Translations under genes and position numbers: made by a program | NCBI RefSeq assembly: GCF_013409595.1 | Contig: NZ_JACCBD010000001.1 | Span: 2,356,001-2,420,000 of the forward strand | Source: Leucobacter aridicollis | Lineage (GTDB): Bacteria > Actinomycetota > Actinomycetes > Actinomycetales > Microbacteriaceae | DNA: 64,000 bases | Direction: 5' to 3' | The notes under the pieces: model-generated | The model's database searches: none | The model's input: only the letters and a program-made list of their open reading frames with translations | Told to the model about the DNA's origin: nothing | Shown here: positions 26,008-35,035 of the stretch, in pieces | Layout: every line of letters starts with the position of its first letter | How positions within the stretch are numbered: position 1 is the first letter of the stretch

Positions 26008-27465
26008 CTACACGCCGAGCAGCGCCTCGATGGGGCCGCGCGCGAAGAAGATCACGAAGCCGAGGGAGACGATCCAGAGCAGCCAGTGCACCTGCTTGGC
26101 GCGTCCGGTGAACGCGTGGATGAGCACCCACGAGATGAAGCCAGCGCCGATGCCGTTCGCGATCGAGTAGCTCAGCGGCATCACGGCGGCCGTGAGGAAC
26201 ACGGGAAGCAGCACGCGGAAGTCGCCGAGGTCGATGTTCGAGATCTGCGACATCATCATCGCGCCAACGATCACGAGCGCGGCGGCTGCGACCTCGGTCG
26301 GGACGATCTGCGTGAGCGGCGTGAAGAACATCGCGAGCAGGAAGACGACGCCGGTGACGATGTTCGCGAGGCCGGTGCGCGCGCCCTCGCCGATGCCCGC
26401 GCCCGACTCGATGAACACCGTGGTCGAGGAGGACGAGGTGCCGCCGCCGACGACCGCGCCGACGCCCTCGACGACGAGCGCCGACTTGATGCGGGGGAAG
26501 TTGCCCTTCTCGTCGGCGAGCTGCGCCTCGCGCGAGAGCCCGGTCATGGTGCCCATTGCGTCGAAGAAGTTCGTGAACAGCAGCGTGAAGACGAGCATGA
26601 TGACCGTGACGACGCCGACCTTACCGAAGTCGAAGCTCACGGCGCCGACGAGGCCGAGGTCGGGAATCGCGAACGGGTTGCCCTGCAGGACGGGCTCGGT
26701 GAGGCTCCAGCCGCCCGGGTTCAGCGATCCGTCGTCCGCGAACTTCGGTCCGATCTTCCAGATCGCCTCGACGATCACGGCGATGAGCGTGCCGCTGACG
26801 AGCCCGATGAGGATGCCGCCCTTGACCTTCTTCGCGACGAGGATGCCGGTGAGCACGAGCGTGACGACGAAGATGACTGTCGGGATCGTCGCGATAAAGC
26901 CAACGCCCGACGGGCCGAGCCCGACGGGAGGCGACGACTGGCCCGTCGAATCAACGAAGCCCGAGTTCACGAAGCCGATGAACGCGATGAAGAAGCCGAT
27001 GCCCACGGTGATCGCGAGCTTGAGCTGCACGGGGACGGCGTCGAAGATCATCCGGCGCAGGCCCGTTGCCGCGAGCAGCACGATGAGCAGGCCGTTGATG
27101 ATGACGATCGCCATCGCCTCGGGCCAGGTGACCTCCTGGACGACCGAGAACGCGAGGAACGCGTTGATGCCGAGACCGGCGGCGAACGCGAACGGGAGCC
27201 GCGACACGATGCCGAACAGGATCGTCATGACGCCAGCAGCGAGCGCGGTGGCGGCGCTCACCTGGCCGAAGTCGAGGATGTTCCCCGCGATGTCTTCCTT
27301 GCCCGAGAGGATGATCGGGTTGAGGATGACAATGTAGGCCATCGTCACGAAGGTCACGAGACCGCCGCGAACCTCGGTCCCGATCGTTGAACCACGCTTG
27401 GTGATCTCGAAGTAGCGGTCAAGGAAGCCCCGCTCCTTCACCTGCTGTTGTGTGGCGTCTGACAC
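26008..27465 (-). CDS. NCS2-family (AzgA-like) purine permease
   Basis: This 485-residue transporter has twelve or more helices. AzgA-like marks are RGGLVTFVTMAYIVILNPIIL at the N terminus, the NAFLAFSVV segment, FTNFFDAMGTMTGLSREAQL and VVGGGTSSSSTTVFIESGAGIGEGARTGL, where the glutamate contacts the nucleobase. It takes up adenine, guanine or hypoxanthine by proton symport. GTG 27465 (MSDATQQQVKERGF) is chosen because AGGAG precedes it; the ATG at 27513 lies in the hairpin region. Confidence 0.9.
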   Translation of the reverse strand: MSDATQQQVKERGFLDRYFEITKRGSTIGTEVRGGLVTFVTMAYIVILNPIILSGKEDIAGNILDFGQVSAATALAAGVMTILFGIVSRLPFAFAAGLGINAFLAFSVVQEVTWPEAMAIVIINGLLIVLLAATGLRRMIFDAVPVQLKLAITVGIGFFIAFIGFVNSGFVDSTGQSSPPVGLGPSGVGFIATIPTVIFVVTLVLTGILVAKKVKGGILIGLVSGTLIAVIVEAIWKIGPKFADDGSLNPGGWSLTEPVLQGNPFAIPDLGLVGAVSFDFGKVGVVTVIMLVFTLLFTNFFDAMGTMTGLSREAQLADEKGNFPRIKSALVVEGVGAVVGGGTSSSSTTVFIESGAGIGEGARTGLANIVTGVVFLLAMFFTPLTQIVPTEVAAAALVIVGAMMMSQISNIDLGDFRVLLPVFLTAAVMPLSYSIANGIGAGFISWVLIHAFTGRAKQVHWLLWIVSLGFVIFFARGPIEALLGV

Positions 27466-27514
27466 GCACGACTCCTGTTCCTGAGTGTTGGCTGAACAGG
27501 AAAACGGTACCACC

Positions 27515-27560
27515 TTGCGCCCGGGCTTGGGGTCCCGGGCGCAAAGCGATACCGCTTTGC
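27515..27560 (-). terminator. Two overlapping hairpins between FKBP and purine permease genes
   Basis: One stem pairs TTGCGCCCGGG (27515-27525) with CCCGGGCGCAA (27534-27544). Another pairs GCAAAGCG (27541-27548) with CGCTTTGC (27553-27560). They share 27541-27544, so they are mutually exclusive. The position is right for an FKBP terminator, but the overlap also allows an attenuator for the permease. Confidence 0.55.
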
Positions 27561-27577
27561 GAGGTGTCGAACCGGGG

Positions 27578-27949
27578 CTAGCTGACGCCCTTGAGGTCGA
27601 TAACGAAGATCAGCGTCTTGCCCGACAGCGGGTGTCCGCCGCTCTCGCCGTAGGCCTGTGCCGGGGGCACGACAAGCTTGCGGCGCCCGCCGACCTTCAT
27701 GCCGGGAATGCCGACCTGCCAGCCGGGGATCAGGGCCTTGAGCGGGAAGTTCACGGTCTCGCCGCGGCTCCACGAGGAGTCGAACTCTTCGCCCGAGTCG
27801 TACTCGACGCCGAGGTAGTGGACGTCGACGGTCGAGCTTGCGGCAGCCTCAGCGCCGTCGCCAACGACGATATCGACGATCTCAAGTTCTGCGGGAGCTG
27901 GACCCTCGGGGGCGTCGATCTCTGGCTTAGTAAGCGGTGCATCAGTCAT
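27578..27949 (-). CDS. FKBP-type peptidyl-prolyl cis-trans isomerase
   Basis: This 123-residue single-domain FKBP catalyses proline isomerisation in the cytoplasm. The fold is recognisable from VDVHYLGVEYDSGEEFDSSW, GETVNFPLKALIPGWQVGI, PGMKVGGRRKLVVPPAQAYG and LIFVIDLKGV. Active-site aromatic and aspartate positions are conserved. No signal peptide is present. ATG 27949 (MTDAPLTK) is chosen over an ATG at 27985 that would add a non-family stretch. A divergent gene starts at 28122. Confidence 0.94.
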   Translation of the reverse strand: MTDAPLTKPEIDAPEGPAPAELEIVDIVVGDGAEAAASSTVDVHYLGVEYDSGEEFDSSWSRGETVNFPLKALIPGWQVGIPGMKVGGRRKLVVPPAQAYGESGGHPLSGKTLIFVIDLKGVS

Positions 27950-27999
27950 GGGCCCATTCTGACCGATTGCCGGCACCGCCACCATGAGGTTCGCTGAGA

Positions 28000-28047
28000 G
28001 GGAAACTGTTTCCCAGGATTTGCGCCGCTCGTTCCCAGGACCTGGGA
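28000..28047. promoter_or_regulatory. Pair of 15-bp palindromes in FKBP/FAH intergenic region
   Basis: GGGAAACTGTTTCCC (28000-28014) and TCCCAGGACCTGGGA (28033-28047) are both perfect 7-1-7 palindromes with centres 33 bp apart, three helical turns. They also share TTCCCAGGA as a direct repeat (28010-28018 and 28032-28040). They lie between divergent starts at 27949 and 28122. The cognate regulator is unknown. Confidence 0.5.
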
Positions 28048-28121
28048 GCCACAGTCGAACCGTGCGAACTTAGGCGGGCCGCGACAACGGCTTGGGCACG
28101 AAAGCCCGGTAATCTAGTGAT

Positions 28122-28988
28122 GTGAGATTTGCGCATCTATCCCCCGAATCCGATCCGACCCCCGAACTCTTCATCGAGCGGGGTGACCGGTTTGTCGCTG
28201 TCCGCGATCTCGGGGAGACCTTCGCCAATCTGCAGGAGCTGATCGAGGCCGGGCCAGAGGCCCTCGCCCGCATCACCGCCGCGCTGGCCGAGCTTCCCGA
28301 CGATGCGGGCATCTCCGCCGAGGGCGTCAACTACGCCCCCGCCGTACTCAACCCGCCCGTGGTGCTCGCCGTCGGCCTGAACTATGACGAGCACGCGAGC
28401 GAGCTCGCGCTCGACAACGACTCCGGTCCGGTGCTCTTCACCCTGTTCCCGAACTCGCTGAACGGACACAACGGAACCGTCGAGCTGCCGACCCGCATCA
28501 GCGAAGAGGTCGACTACGAGGGCGAGCTCGGCGTGATCATCGGCAGGCCCGCAAAGAACGTCACCCCGGAGGAGGCGCTCGACTACGTCTTCGGGTACAC
28601 GGCGATCAACGACATCACGGCTCGCAACGTGCAGTTTGCCGAGCCCCAGTGGTCGCGGTGCAAGTCGTTTGACGGCTTCACCCCGATCGGCCCCGTCGTG
28701 GTGACGGCCGACGAGATCCCCGACCCGCAGGCGCTTGCGATCACGACCGACGTCGACGACCTCCGGGTGCAGGACTCGACGACCGAGTTCATGATCCGCA
28801 CGGTCGCCGAGCTCATCTCGTCGATCTCGCAGTCGCTCACCATCATGCCTGGCACCGTCATCTCGACGGGCTCACCCGGCGGCGCTGGTCGGTCGCGCAA
28901 GCCGCCGCTGTACCTCACGGACGGCACGGTCGTCACCGTCACGATCGAGAAGATCGGCGCCGTCACCGCGCACTGCGTCGCCGTCTAA
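28122..28988 (+). CDS. Fumarylacetoacetate hydrolase-family protein
   Basis: This 288-residue protein has an N-terminal cap and a C-terminal FAH domain (about 75-285). Metal ligands are recognisable in EEVDYEGELGVIIGRPAKNV (E-x-E) and YVFGYTAINDITARNVQ, with the GTVISTGSPGGAG loop near the end. The family cleaves C-C bonds of diketo acids or decarboxylates oxaloacetate and similar acids in aromatic degradation. The substrate cannot be assigned. TAATCT lies six bases upstream of the GTG start, which points to a leaderless transcript. Confidence 0.88.
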   Translation: MRFAHLSPESDPTPELFIERGDRFVAVRDLGETFANLQELIEAGPEALARITAALAELPDDAGISAEGVNYAPAVLNPPVVLAVGLNYDEHASELALDNDSGPVLFTLFPNSLNGHNGTVELPTRISEEVDYEGELGVIIGRPAKNVTPEEALDYVFGYTAINDITARNVQFAEPQWSRCKSFDGFTPIGPVVVTADEIPDPQALAITTDVDDLRVQDSTTEFMIRTVAELISSISQSLTIMPGTVISTGSPGGAGRSRKPPLYLTDGTVVTVTIEKIGAVTAHCVAV

Positions 28989-29070
28989 CCTCCGCGCAGG
29001 CGCGGCGGCGGCCATCATGCCGGCTCGCCGGGTGAGGACCGCCGACACGGCTCCCTCCCCCGCGCGGAAT

Positions 29071-29116
29071 CAAGCAGAACGGCCCTCCAGGATTTCCTGG
29101 AGGGCCGTTCTGCTTG
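29071..29116. terminator. Bidirectional terminator
   Basis: A perfect 22-bp stem (29071-29092 with 29095-29116) and a TT loop lie between the convergent FAH-family and aspA genes. Confidence 0.88.
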
Positions 29117-29128
29117 GTCCGTTTGGCG

Positions 29129-30613
29129 TTACGCCTCCGGGTTCGGATCTCCCGCGTCGCCCGAGGCGGCGTCGTGCTCGATCACCGGGATAGCATCGGT
29201 TTCGGGCGCGAGGCCCGCGAGCTTCGACGGCTGCAGGATGTCGTCGAGCTGCGCCTGATCGAGCAGCCCGCGCGACACCACGAGGTCCGAGACCTTCGCG
29301 TTCGTGGAGAGGGCCTCCTTCGCGAGCTTCGCGGCCTCGGCGTAGCCGATGACGGGTGCGAGCGCCGTGATGACGGTGACCGAGCGGGCGACCATGTCCT
29401 CGAGGCGATCCTCGTTCGCGGTGATGCCGTCGACGCAGTTCACGCGCAGCGTCTGGCACGCACGCTCGAGCCAGGTGATCGACTGGAACAGCGAGTGCGC
29501 GATGATCGGCTCGAACGCGTTGAGCTGGAGCTGCCCGGCCTCGACTGCCATGGAGACGGTGACGTCGGAGCCAGCGACGGCGTACGCGACCTGCGAGACG
29601 GCCTCGGGGATCACCGGGTTCACCTTGCCCGGCATGATCGACGAACCTGCCTGGCGGGCCGGCAGGTTGATCTCGCCGAGTCCTGCCTGCGGGCCCGAGG
29701 ACAGCAGGCGGAGGTCGTTCGAGATCTTCGAGAGCTTCAGCGCCGAGCGCTTGAGCGCGCCCGAGAAGGTCACGAAGACGCCGGTGTCGCTCGTCGACTC
29801 GACGAGGTCGCCCGCCGTGACAAGGTTGAGCTCCGTGATCTCGCGGAGGTGGCGGATCACCGATTCCTTATAGCCCTTCGGCGCGTTAATGCCGGTGCCG
29901 ATAGCGGTCGCACCCATGTTCACCTCGCCGAGCAGCGAGACGGCCTCCTGGAGGCGCTCGATGTCCTCGCGGAGCGTCACGGCGAACGCGTTGAACTCCT
30001 GCCCGAGGGTCATCGGGACGGCGTCCTGCAGCTGCGTGCGGCCGACCTTGATGATGTGCGAGAACTCGCGCCCCTTGGCGGCGAAGGACTCGGAGAGCAG
30101 GCGCAGCTCCTCGAGCAGGCTGCCGAGCGAGAACGCGAGCGCAATCTTGATCGCGGTCGGGTAGGTGTCGTTCGTCGACTGGCTGTGGTTCGTGTGGTCG
30201 TTCGGGTTGATGTATGAGTAGTCGCCCTTCGCGTGGCCGGCGAGCTCGAGCGCGCGGTTCGTGATGACCTCGTTCGCGTTCATGTTGCTCGACGTGCCCG
30301 CGCCGCCCTGCACGACGCCGACGACGAACTGGTCGTGGAGCATGCCCGTCTTGATCTCTTCGCACGCGCGGTCGATGAGCGTCGCGCGCTGCTCGTCGAG
30401 CGCGCCGATCTCGAGGTTGGCGCGCGCGGCAGCCTGCTTCACGCATGCGAACGCGCGGATGAAGTCGGGGTACACCGAGATCGGCCTGCGCGCGATCGGG
30501 AAGTTCTCGTGGGCGCGCGCCGTGTGCACGCCCCAGTATGCCGATGCGGGTATTTCGACGCTGCCGAGTGAATCCGTTTCGGTACGGGTTTGGGCAGACA
30601 TGAAGTCACTCAC
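29129..30613 (-). CDS. aspA: Aspartate ammonia-lyase (aspartase)
   Basis: This 494-residue fumarase/aspartase-family enzyme makes fumarate and ammonia from aspartate. The flexible SS-loop reads GSSIMPGKVNPVIPE with the catalytic serine. Other conserved blocks are GGAGTSSNMNANEVI, HTNHSQSTNDTYPTAIKIA and VGRTQLQDAVPMTLGQEF. NHSQSTND and the VQGGAGTS block fit aspartase better than class II fumarase, although the two are close. GTG 30613 has GGAG ten bases upstream; ATG 30601 is possible. The acidic tail (EHDAASGDAGDPNPEA) is not conserved. Confidence 0.92.
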   Translation of the reverse strand: MSDFMSAQTRTETDSLGSVEIPASAYWGVHTARAHENFPIARRPISVYPDFIRAFACVKQAAARANLEIGALDEQRATLIDRACEEIKTGMLHDQFVVGVVQGGAGTSSNMNANEVITNRALELAGHAKGDYSYINPNDHTNHSQSTNDTYPTAIKIALAFSLGSLLEELRLLSESFAAKGREFSHIIKVGRTQLQDAVPMTLGQEFNAFAVTLREDIERLQEAVSLLGEVNMGATAIGTGINAPKGYKESVIRHLREITELNLVTAGDLVESTSDTGVFVTFSGALKRSALKLSKISNDLRLLSSGPQAGLGEINLPARQAGSSIMPGKVNPVIPEAVSQVAYAVAGSDVTVSMAVEAGQLQLNAFEPIIAHSLFQSITWLERACQTLRVNCVDGITANEDRLEDMVARSVTVITALAPVIGYAEAAKLAKEALSTNAKVSDLVVSRGLLDQAQLDDILQPSKLAGLAPETDAIPVIEHDAASGDAGDPNPEA

Positions 30614-30673
30614 GAGTATCTCGCTCCAGTGGTTTAAGGGGTTCCGCGGGCTGGCCCGCACAGCCCTTCTAGC

Positions 30674-32131
30674 CTACCCTCCGTTGACGTCCGGATCGTC
30701 GTCCTCGCGAGGATTCTTCGGCTTCGGGAGCGGAATGATGCCGGTCGTCGGCGGCGCCTCCTGTGGCGCCGAATCCCAGTTCGCTTCCAGCGGGTCGACG
30801 AGTTCCGGCTCGCGCCGCAGGACGTCAAGCGGAGCGGTCAGCGTCTCGACCTGCCCCACCCTGCTGTCGTCGAGGCCCGGACGACCGGCGTGCGTGAATC
30901 TGGGGCCACCGTCCCAGCGCAGCCGCAGCTTGCGCTCGCTCATCAGCCAGGCCATGCCGATCGCGAATGCGATCAGGGCGGCAACCCCGCTGATGACGAA
31001 CGTGGAGCGCGGGCCGAGCACGTCAGCCGCCGCGCCGACGAGCGGGGCGCCAATCGGTGTGCCGCCCATGAGGATCGCCATGTAGAGCGCGAGCACGCGG
31101 CCGCGGACCGCGGGATCGGATGTGGTCTGGACGAACCCGTTCGCGGTCGTGAGCATCGTCGAGGTCGCGAGCCCGAAGAACACGAGCGTCGCAGCGAACA
31201 GCCAGAACGTCGGCATGGCTGCGCCGATCAGGCTCACCAGGCCGAGGCCGCCCACCGAAATCACGACGACGCGCATCCGAGCGGCCGGGCGGCGCGCGGC
31301 AAGCAGCGCCCCCGTGAGGGATCCGATCGCGAGGATCGAGGAGAGCAGGCCGTAGTCGCCGGCCCCGCGCCCGAACTCGACCGCCATCGTCGACGACATC
31401 ACGGGGAAGTTCATGCTGAACGCGCCGACGAGGAACACCATCACAAAGATGACGAAGATGTCGTGGCGCCCCATGACGTACCGGAAGCCCGCGGAGAGCT
31501 GCCGCAGCTGCGACTCCCGCTTGGCGCCGCCCTCGGATCGCTCGTGCCGTGTCGTGATGAGCAGCAGCGCGCCCAGCATTGCGAGGAAGGACGCGGCATT
31601 GATGAGGAACACCCAGCCGGAGCCGATCGCCGCGATGAGCACGCCGGCGACCGCCGGGCCGACGAGGCGGGCCGAGTTGAACGACGCCGAGTTCAGCGCG
31701 ACGGCGTTCGAGAGCTGGTCGTTGCCAACGAGGTCCGAGACGAAGGCCTGGCGCGAGGTCGCGTCGAACGCGTTCACGACGCCGAGGCCGAGCGCGAACC
31801 CGTACAGGTGCCAGATCTCGGCCGAGCCGGTCACGAGCAGCAGCCCGAGCCCCAGCGCGAGCAGCATGAGCAGCGACTGCGTGACGAGCAGCACCTTGCG
31901 CCTGTCGAACCTGTCCGCGACGGCCCCGCTGAATGGGACGAGCAGCAGCTGCGGGCCGAACTGCAGCGCCATCGTGATGCCGACCGCTGACGCATTATTG
32001 TCAGTCAGCTCGGTGAGGACGACCCAGTTCTGCGTGGTGGCCTGCATCCAGGCACCCACGTTGGAGATGAACGCTCCGAAGAACCAAATCCGGTAGTTGC
32101 GGATAGATAAGGATCGGAACGTACCTGACAC
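30674..32131 (-). CDS. MFS transporter, EntS/DHA3-like
   Basis: This 485-residue protein has twelve helices in an MFS-3 pattern: RNYRIWFFGAFISNVGAWMQ and LLLVPFSGAVADRFDRRKVLL, the latter carrying the family loop-2-3 motif. Such proteins export small molecules, often siderophores or drugs. A hydrophilic C-terminal tail of about 85 residues (WDGGPRFTHAGRPGLDDS and on) is long for the family and may be disordered. No substrate or nearby biosynthetic gene is visible. Confidence 0.88.
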   Translation of the reverse strand: MSGTFRSLSIRNYRIWFFGAFISNVGAWMQATTQNWVVLTELTDNNASAVGITMALQFGPQLLLVPFSGAVADRFDRRKVLLVTQSLLMLLALGLGLLLVTGSAEIWHLYGFALGLGVVNAFDATSRQAFVSDLVGNDQLSNAVALNSASFNSARLVGPAVAGVLIAAIGSGWVFLINAASFLAMLGALLLITTRHERSEGGAKRESQLRQLSAGFRYVMGRHDIFVIFVMVFLVGAFSMNFPVMSSTMAVEFGRGAGDYGLLSSILAIGSLTGALLAARRPAARMRVVVISVGGLGLVSLIGAAMPTFWLFAATLVFFGLATSTMLTTANGFVQTTSDPAVRGRVLALYMAILMGGTPIGAPLVGAAADVLGPRSTFVISGVAALIAFAIGMAWLMSERKLRLRWDGGPRFTHAGRPGLDDSRVGQVETLTAPLDVLRREPELVDPLEANWDSAPQEAPPTTGIIPLPKPKNPREDDDPDVNGG

Positions 32132-32186
32132 TGAGTAGACAACCCCCTTATTAGCTGCCTCCTACCCTACGCCTATTACGGCTGGG

Positions 32187-33059
32187 TTACATCTTTCCGC
32201 CCATATCCAGCAGCCGCCGGATCCGCTCGGGGATCGGCGGGTGCGTCGCGAAGAGGCGCTGCATGACGCCCGGCTTCAGCGGATCCGCGATCCACAGGTG
32301 CGCCATGCTCGACTGCTGCTTCTGCAGCGGCCGGCCGTACTCCGACAGCTTGTGCAGCGCGCTCGCGAGCGCTTCAGGATGGCGCGTGGTGAGCGCCCCC
32401 GTCGCGTCGGCGAGGTACTCGCGCTGTCGCGAGACGGCGAGCTGCACCATGCTCGCGACGAGCGGCGCGACCAGCATCGCGACGAGGCCGAAGATCATGA
32501 CGACCGGGTTGTTATTGTTGTTGTTCCGCCCGAAGAACGCCATGCGCACGAGCATGTCGGCGATCATGCCGACCGCGACGGTGAGCCCGTAGACGATCAT
32601 CGAGACGCGAATGTCGTAGTTGCGCACGTGCCCGAGCTCGTGCGCCATGACGCCCTCGAGCTCGGCGTCGGTCATGATGTCGAGGAGCCCCGTGGTGGCG
32701 GCGACGATCGCGTGGTCGGGGTCGCGCCCCGTGGCGAACGCGTTCGGCGCGGGATCGTTCACGATGTACACCTCGGGCATCGGCATCCCCGTCGTGATCG
32801 CGAGGTTCTCGACGACGCGATACAGCCGCGGGTTGTCGTGCGGCCCGATCTGCACGGCGCCGCTCATCGAGACCGCCTGCTTGCCAGCCATGAAGTACTG
32901 GATGAGCGCGTAAATGAGCGCGAAGCCCATGACGGCGATGACAATGCCTGGCGACTGGTAGATCGCCGAGGCGAGCCAGCCGAGACCCCCGACGATGCCG
33001 AGGAACAGCAGGATGATGAGGGCGCTGTTGATCTTGTTCCGGCGAACGGCGCTATACAC
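32187..33059 (-). CDS. htpX: M48-family zinc metalloprotease, HtpX-like
   Basis: This 290-residue membrane protease has two N-terminal helices (LIILLFLGIVGGLGWLASAI and GIVIAVMGFALIYALIQYFM) and the zinc motif HELGH in VMAHELGHVRNYD, with the third ligand in REYLADATGAL. HtpX degrades misfolded membrane proteins. It is immediately downstream of lemA (26-bp gap), a recurrent lemA-htpX pairing. It acts at the cytoplasmic membrane. Confidence 0.92.
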   Translation of the reverse strand: MYSAVRRNKINSALIILLFLGIVGGLGWLASAIYQSPGIVIAVMGFALIYALIQYFMAGKQAVSMSGAVQIGPHDNPRLYRVVENLAITTGMPMPEVYIVNDPAPNAFATGRDPDHAIVAATTGLLDIMTDAELEGVMAHELGHVRNYDIRVSMIVYGLTVAVGMIADMLVRMAFFGRNNNNNNPVVMIFGLVAMLVAPLVASMVQLAVSRQREYLADATGALTTRHPEALASALHKLSEYGRPLQKQQSSMAHLWIADPLKPGVMQRLFATHPPIPERIRRLLDMGGKM

Positions 33060-33085
33060 GCGGGCTCCTTCCGGGAATCACTGCG

Positions 33086-33655
33086 TTAGAACTGGATGCG
33101 CGGCGGCTCTGCGATTGCCGCCGCGTCGTCAACCTCGAAGAATTCGCGCTGCGTGAAGCCGAACGGGCCGGCGAGCAGGTTGTTCGGGAACACCTGGATC
33201 TTCGTGTTGAGCTCGCGCACGCCGCCGTTGTAGAACCTGCGCGCCGCCTGCACCTTGTTCTCGGTGTCGACGAGCTCGCCCTGCAGCTGCAGGAAGTTCT
33301 GGCTCGCCTGCAGCTGCGGGTACGCCTCAGCCACCGCGAAGATGCTCTTCAGCGCCGACTGCATGTGGTTCTCGGCGATCGAGGCCTCTGCCGGCCCCTG
33401 TGCGGAGATGGTCTCAGCGCGCGCCTTCGTCACCGAGTCGAACACGCCCTGCTCGTGCGCGGCGTAGCCCTTCACGGTCTCGACGAGCGACGGGATCAGG
33501 TCAGCACGGCGCTTGAGCTGCACCGTAATGTCGCTCCACGCCTCTTCAACGCGCACGCGGAGCGTGACGAGGGAGTTGTAGGTAGCCCAGAGGTAGATGC
33601 CCACGATGAGCACGAGGGCGACGACGACGAGCGTGATGACCAATCCGGTTGACAT
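33086..33655 (-). CDS. lemA: LemA family protein
   Basis: This 189-residue protein has one N-terminal transmembrane helix (LVITLVVVALVLIVGIYLWA) and then the LemA helical bundle: YNSLVTLRVRVEEAWSDITVQLKRRADLIPSLVETVKGY, AEAYPQLQASQNFLQLQGEL and ENKVQAARRFYNGGVRELNT. Its molecular role is unclear. It is probably cotranscribed with the HtpX-like protease and may act with it in envelope quality control. Confidence 0.93.
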   Translation of the reverse strand: MSTGLVITLVVVALVLIVGIYLWATYNSLVTLRVRVEEAWSDITVQLKRRADLIPSLVETVKGYAAHEQGVFDSVTKARAETISAQGPAEASIAENHMQSALKSIFAVAEAYPQLQASQNFLQLQGELVDTENKVQAARRFYNGGVRELNTKIQVFPNNLLAGPFGFTQREFFEVDDAAAIAEPPRIQF

Positions 33656-33709
33656 AGCTGAATACTAGCGCGGGAGGTCATGAATCCGCTGTGAGAGTGC
33701 GGTCGCGTG

Positions 33710-35035
33710 TCACTCCCCCAGCACGCGGTCAAGGTAGGGGTTTGTGAACAGCCGATCCGGATCCAATCGGTCGCGGATCGCAAGAAACTCGCCGAACTTC
33801 GGGTAGCGCTCGCTGAAATCGCGCGCGCTGAGCGTGTGCATCTTCCCCCAGTGGGGGCGCCCGTCGTGCGCGGCGAGCACGGCCTCGGCCTCGCGGAAGT
33901 AGTTGTCCTCGCGGTCCTTCCAGTACCGGTGCACCGCCACGTAGCCGCTCTCGCGACCGTGCGCGGTCGACAGCATGAGCTCGTCAGCGGCGGCCGCGCG
34001 CACCTCGATGGGGAACGAGACCCTGAACTTCCGCCGTTCGATGAGTGCCCGCAGCTCGCGCAGCGCCGACGGCACGGCCTCGAGCGGGAGCGAATACTCC
34101 ATCTCGCGGAAGTGCACGCGCCTGTTGGTCACGTACACGAGATGCGACTCGTCGACGTAGTCGCGCTCGCTCGACACCGACTGGATGGCGCGATTCACGG
34201 ACGGCGTCGCGGCAGGGACCCAGCGTTCGAATCCGACAACGGCGCCGAGCATCGTGTTGTTGACGACCTCTTCGTCGACGTAGCGCGAGACCGCGCCGAG
34301 CGGCCGTGCCCCGCTGCCGGCCGGGCCGAGCGCCGGATCGATCGGGATGCGCGTGTTCGTCTTCGTGCGGGCGCCCGTGGTGTGCGGGAACCAGTAGAAC
34401 TCGAAGTGGTCGACCGCGCGATTGCGCGCCACGTAGTCGTCGAGCACCGCGTCGAGCGTCTCCGGGGCCTCGACCGCGCGGAGCAGGTACCGCGGCACGC
34501 ACTGGATCGTCACTGTCACGAGCACACCGAGGGCGCCGAGGCCGAGCGCCACCGCCGGGAGCAGCTCGGAGTTCTCGTCCTCGGACACGGTGAGCAGTTC
34601 CCCGGTTCCCGTGACCAGGGTCGCGCCGACCACCCCGGTCGAAATGCCGCCGAGCGCGAGGCCCGTGCCGTGCGTACCGGTCTGGGTCGCGCCGGTGATG
34701 GTCTGCTTGTCGATGTCGCCCATGTTCGCGAGCGCCAACCCGAGCGGGCCGAGAATCGCGGGAAGTTCCCACAGGTGCGTTCCGGCCCACAGCGTCACGC
34801 GGCCAGCGGCCGGGTCCGCTGAGACGAGCCCGCGCATCCGATTCAGCCCGAGCCGGATTCCGTCGGTCGCCCCGATCGCGGTGAAGCTGTGCGACGCGCC
34901 AATCGGCTTCACCGTGTGCCCGGTGTCGCGCGCGCGCTCGACTGCGGCGATGATCTGGTCCGCGGACCGCGGGAAGATCTCGGTGACGGGCGTCGACGAC
35001 TCCGTGCGCGCCCAGTTGTGCCAGCGCTTGCTCAC
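33710..35035 (-). CDS. FAD-linked oxidase with D-arabinono-1,4-lactone oxidase domain
   Basis: This 441-residue flavoprotein has an N-terminal VAO-type FAD domain (about 15-180; KPIGASHSFTAIGATDGIRL, where the histidine may hold FAD covalently, and TGATQTGTHGTG) and a C-terminal ALO domain (about 190-435, ending RDRLDPDRLFTNPYLDRVLG). Relatives oxidise sugar lactones or alditols to H2O2. The GTG at 35035 overlaps the upstream stop in GTGA (35032-35035), so translation is coupled. A longer frame running into the upstream gene is discarded. Confidence 0.88.
   Translation of the reverse strand: MSKRWHNWARTESSTPVTEIFPRSADQIIAAVERARDTGHTVKPIGASHSFTAIGATDGIRLGLNRMRGLVSADPAAGRVTLWAGTHLWELPAILGPLGLALANMGDIDKQTITGATQTGTHGTGLALGGISTGVVGATLVTGTGELLTVSEDENSELLPAVALGLGALGVLVTVTIQCVPRYLLRAVEAPETLDAVLDDYVARNRAVDHFEFYWFPHTTGARTKTNTRIPIDPALGPAGSGARPLGAVSRYVDEEVVNNTMLGAVVGFERWVPAATPSVNRAIQSVSSERDYVDESHLVYVTNRRVHFREMEYSLPLEAVPSALRELRALIERRKFRVSFPIEVRAAAADELMLSTAHGRESGYVAVHRYWKDREDNYFREAEAVLAAHDGRPHWGKMHTLSARDFSERYPKFGEFLAIRDRLDPDRLFTNPYLDRVLGE

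Noticed and set aside
26086..27390. 434-codon frame antisense to the purine permease
   Set aside because: Composition is Asp/Glu/Arg-rich without a domain and mirrors the helix-rich permease on the other strand.
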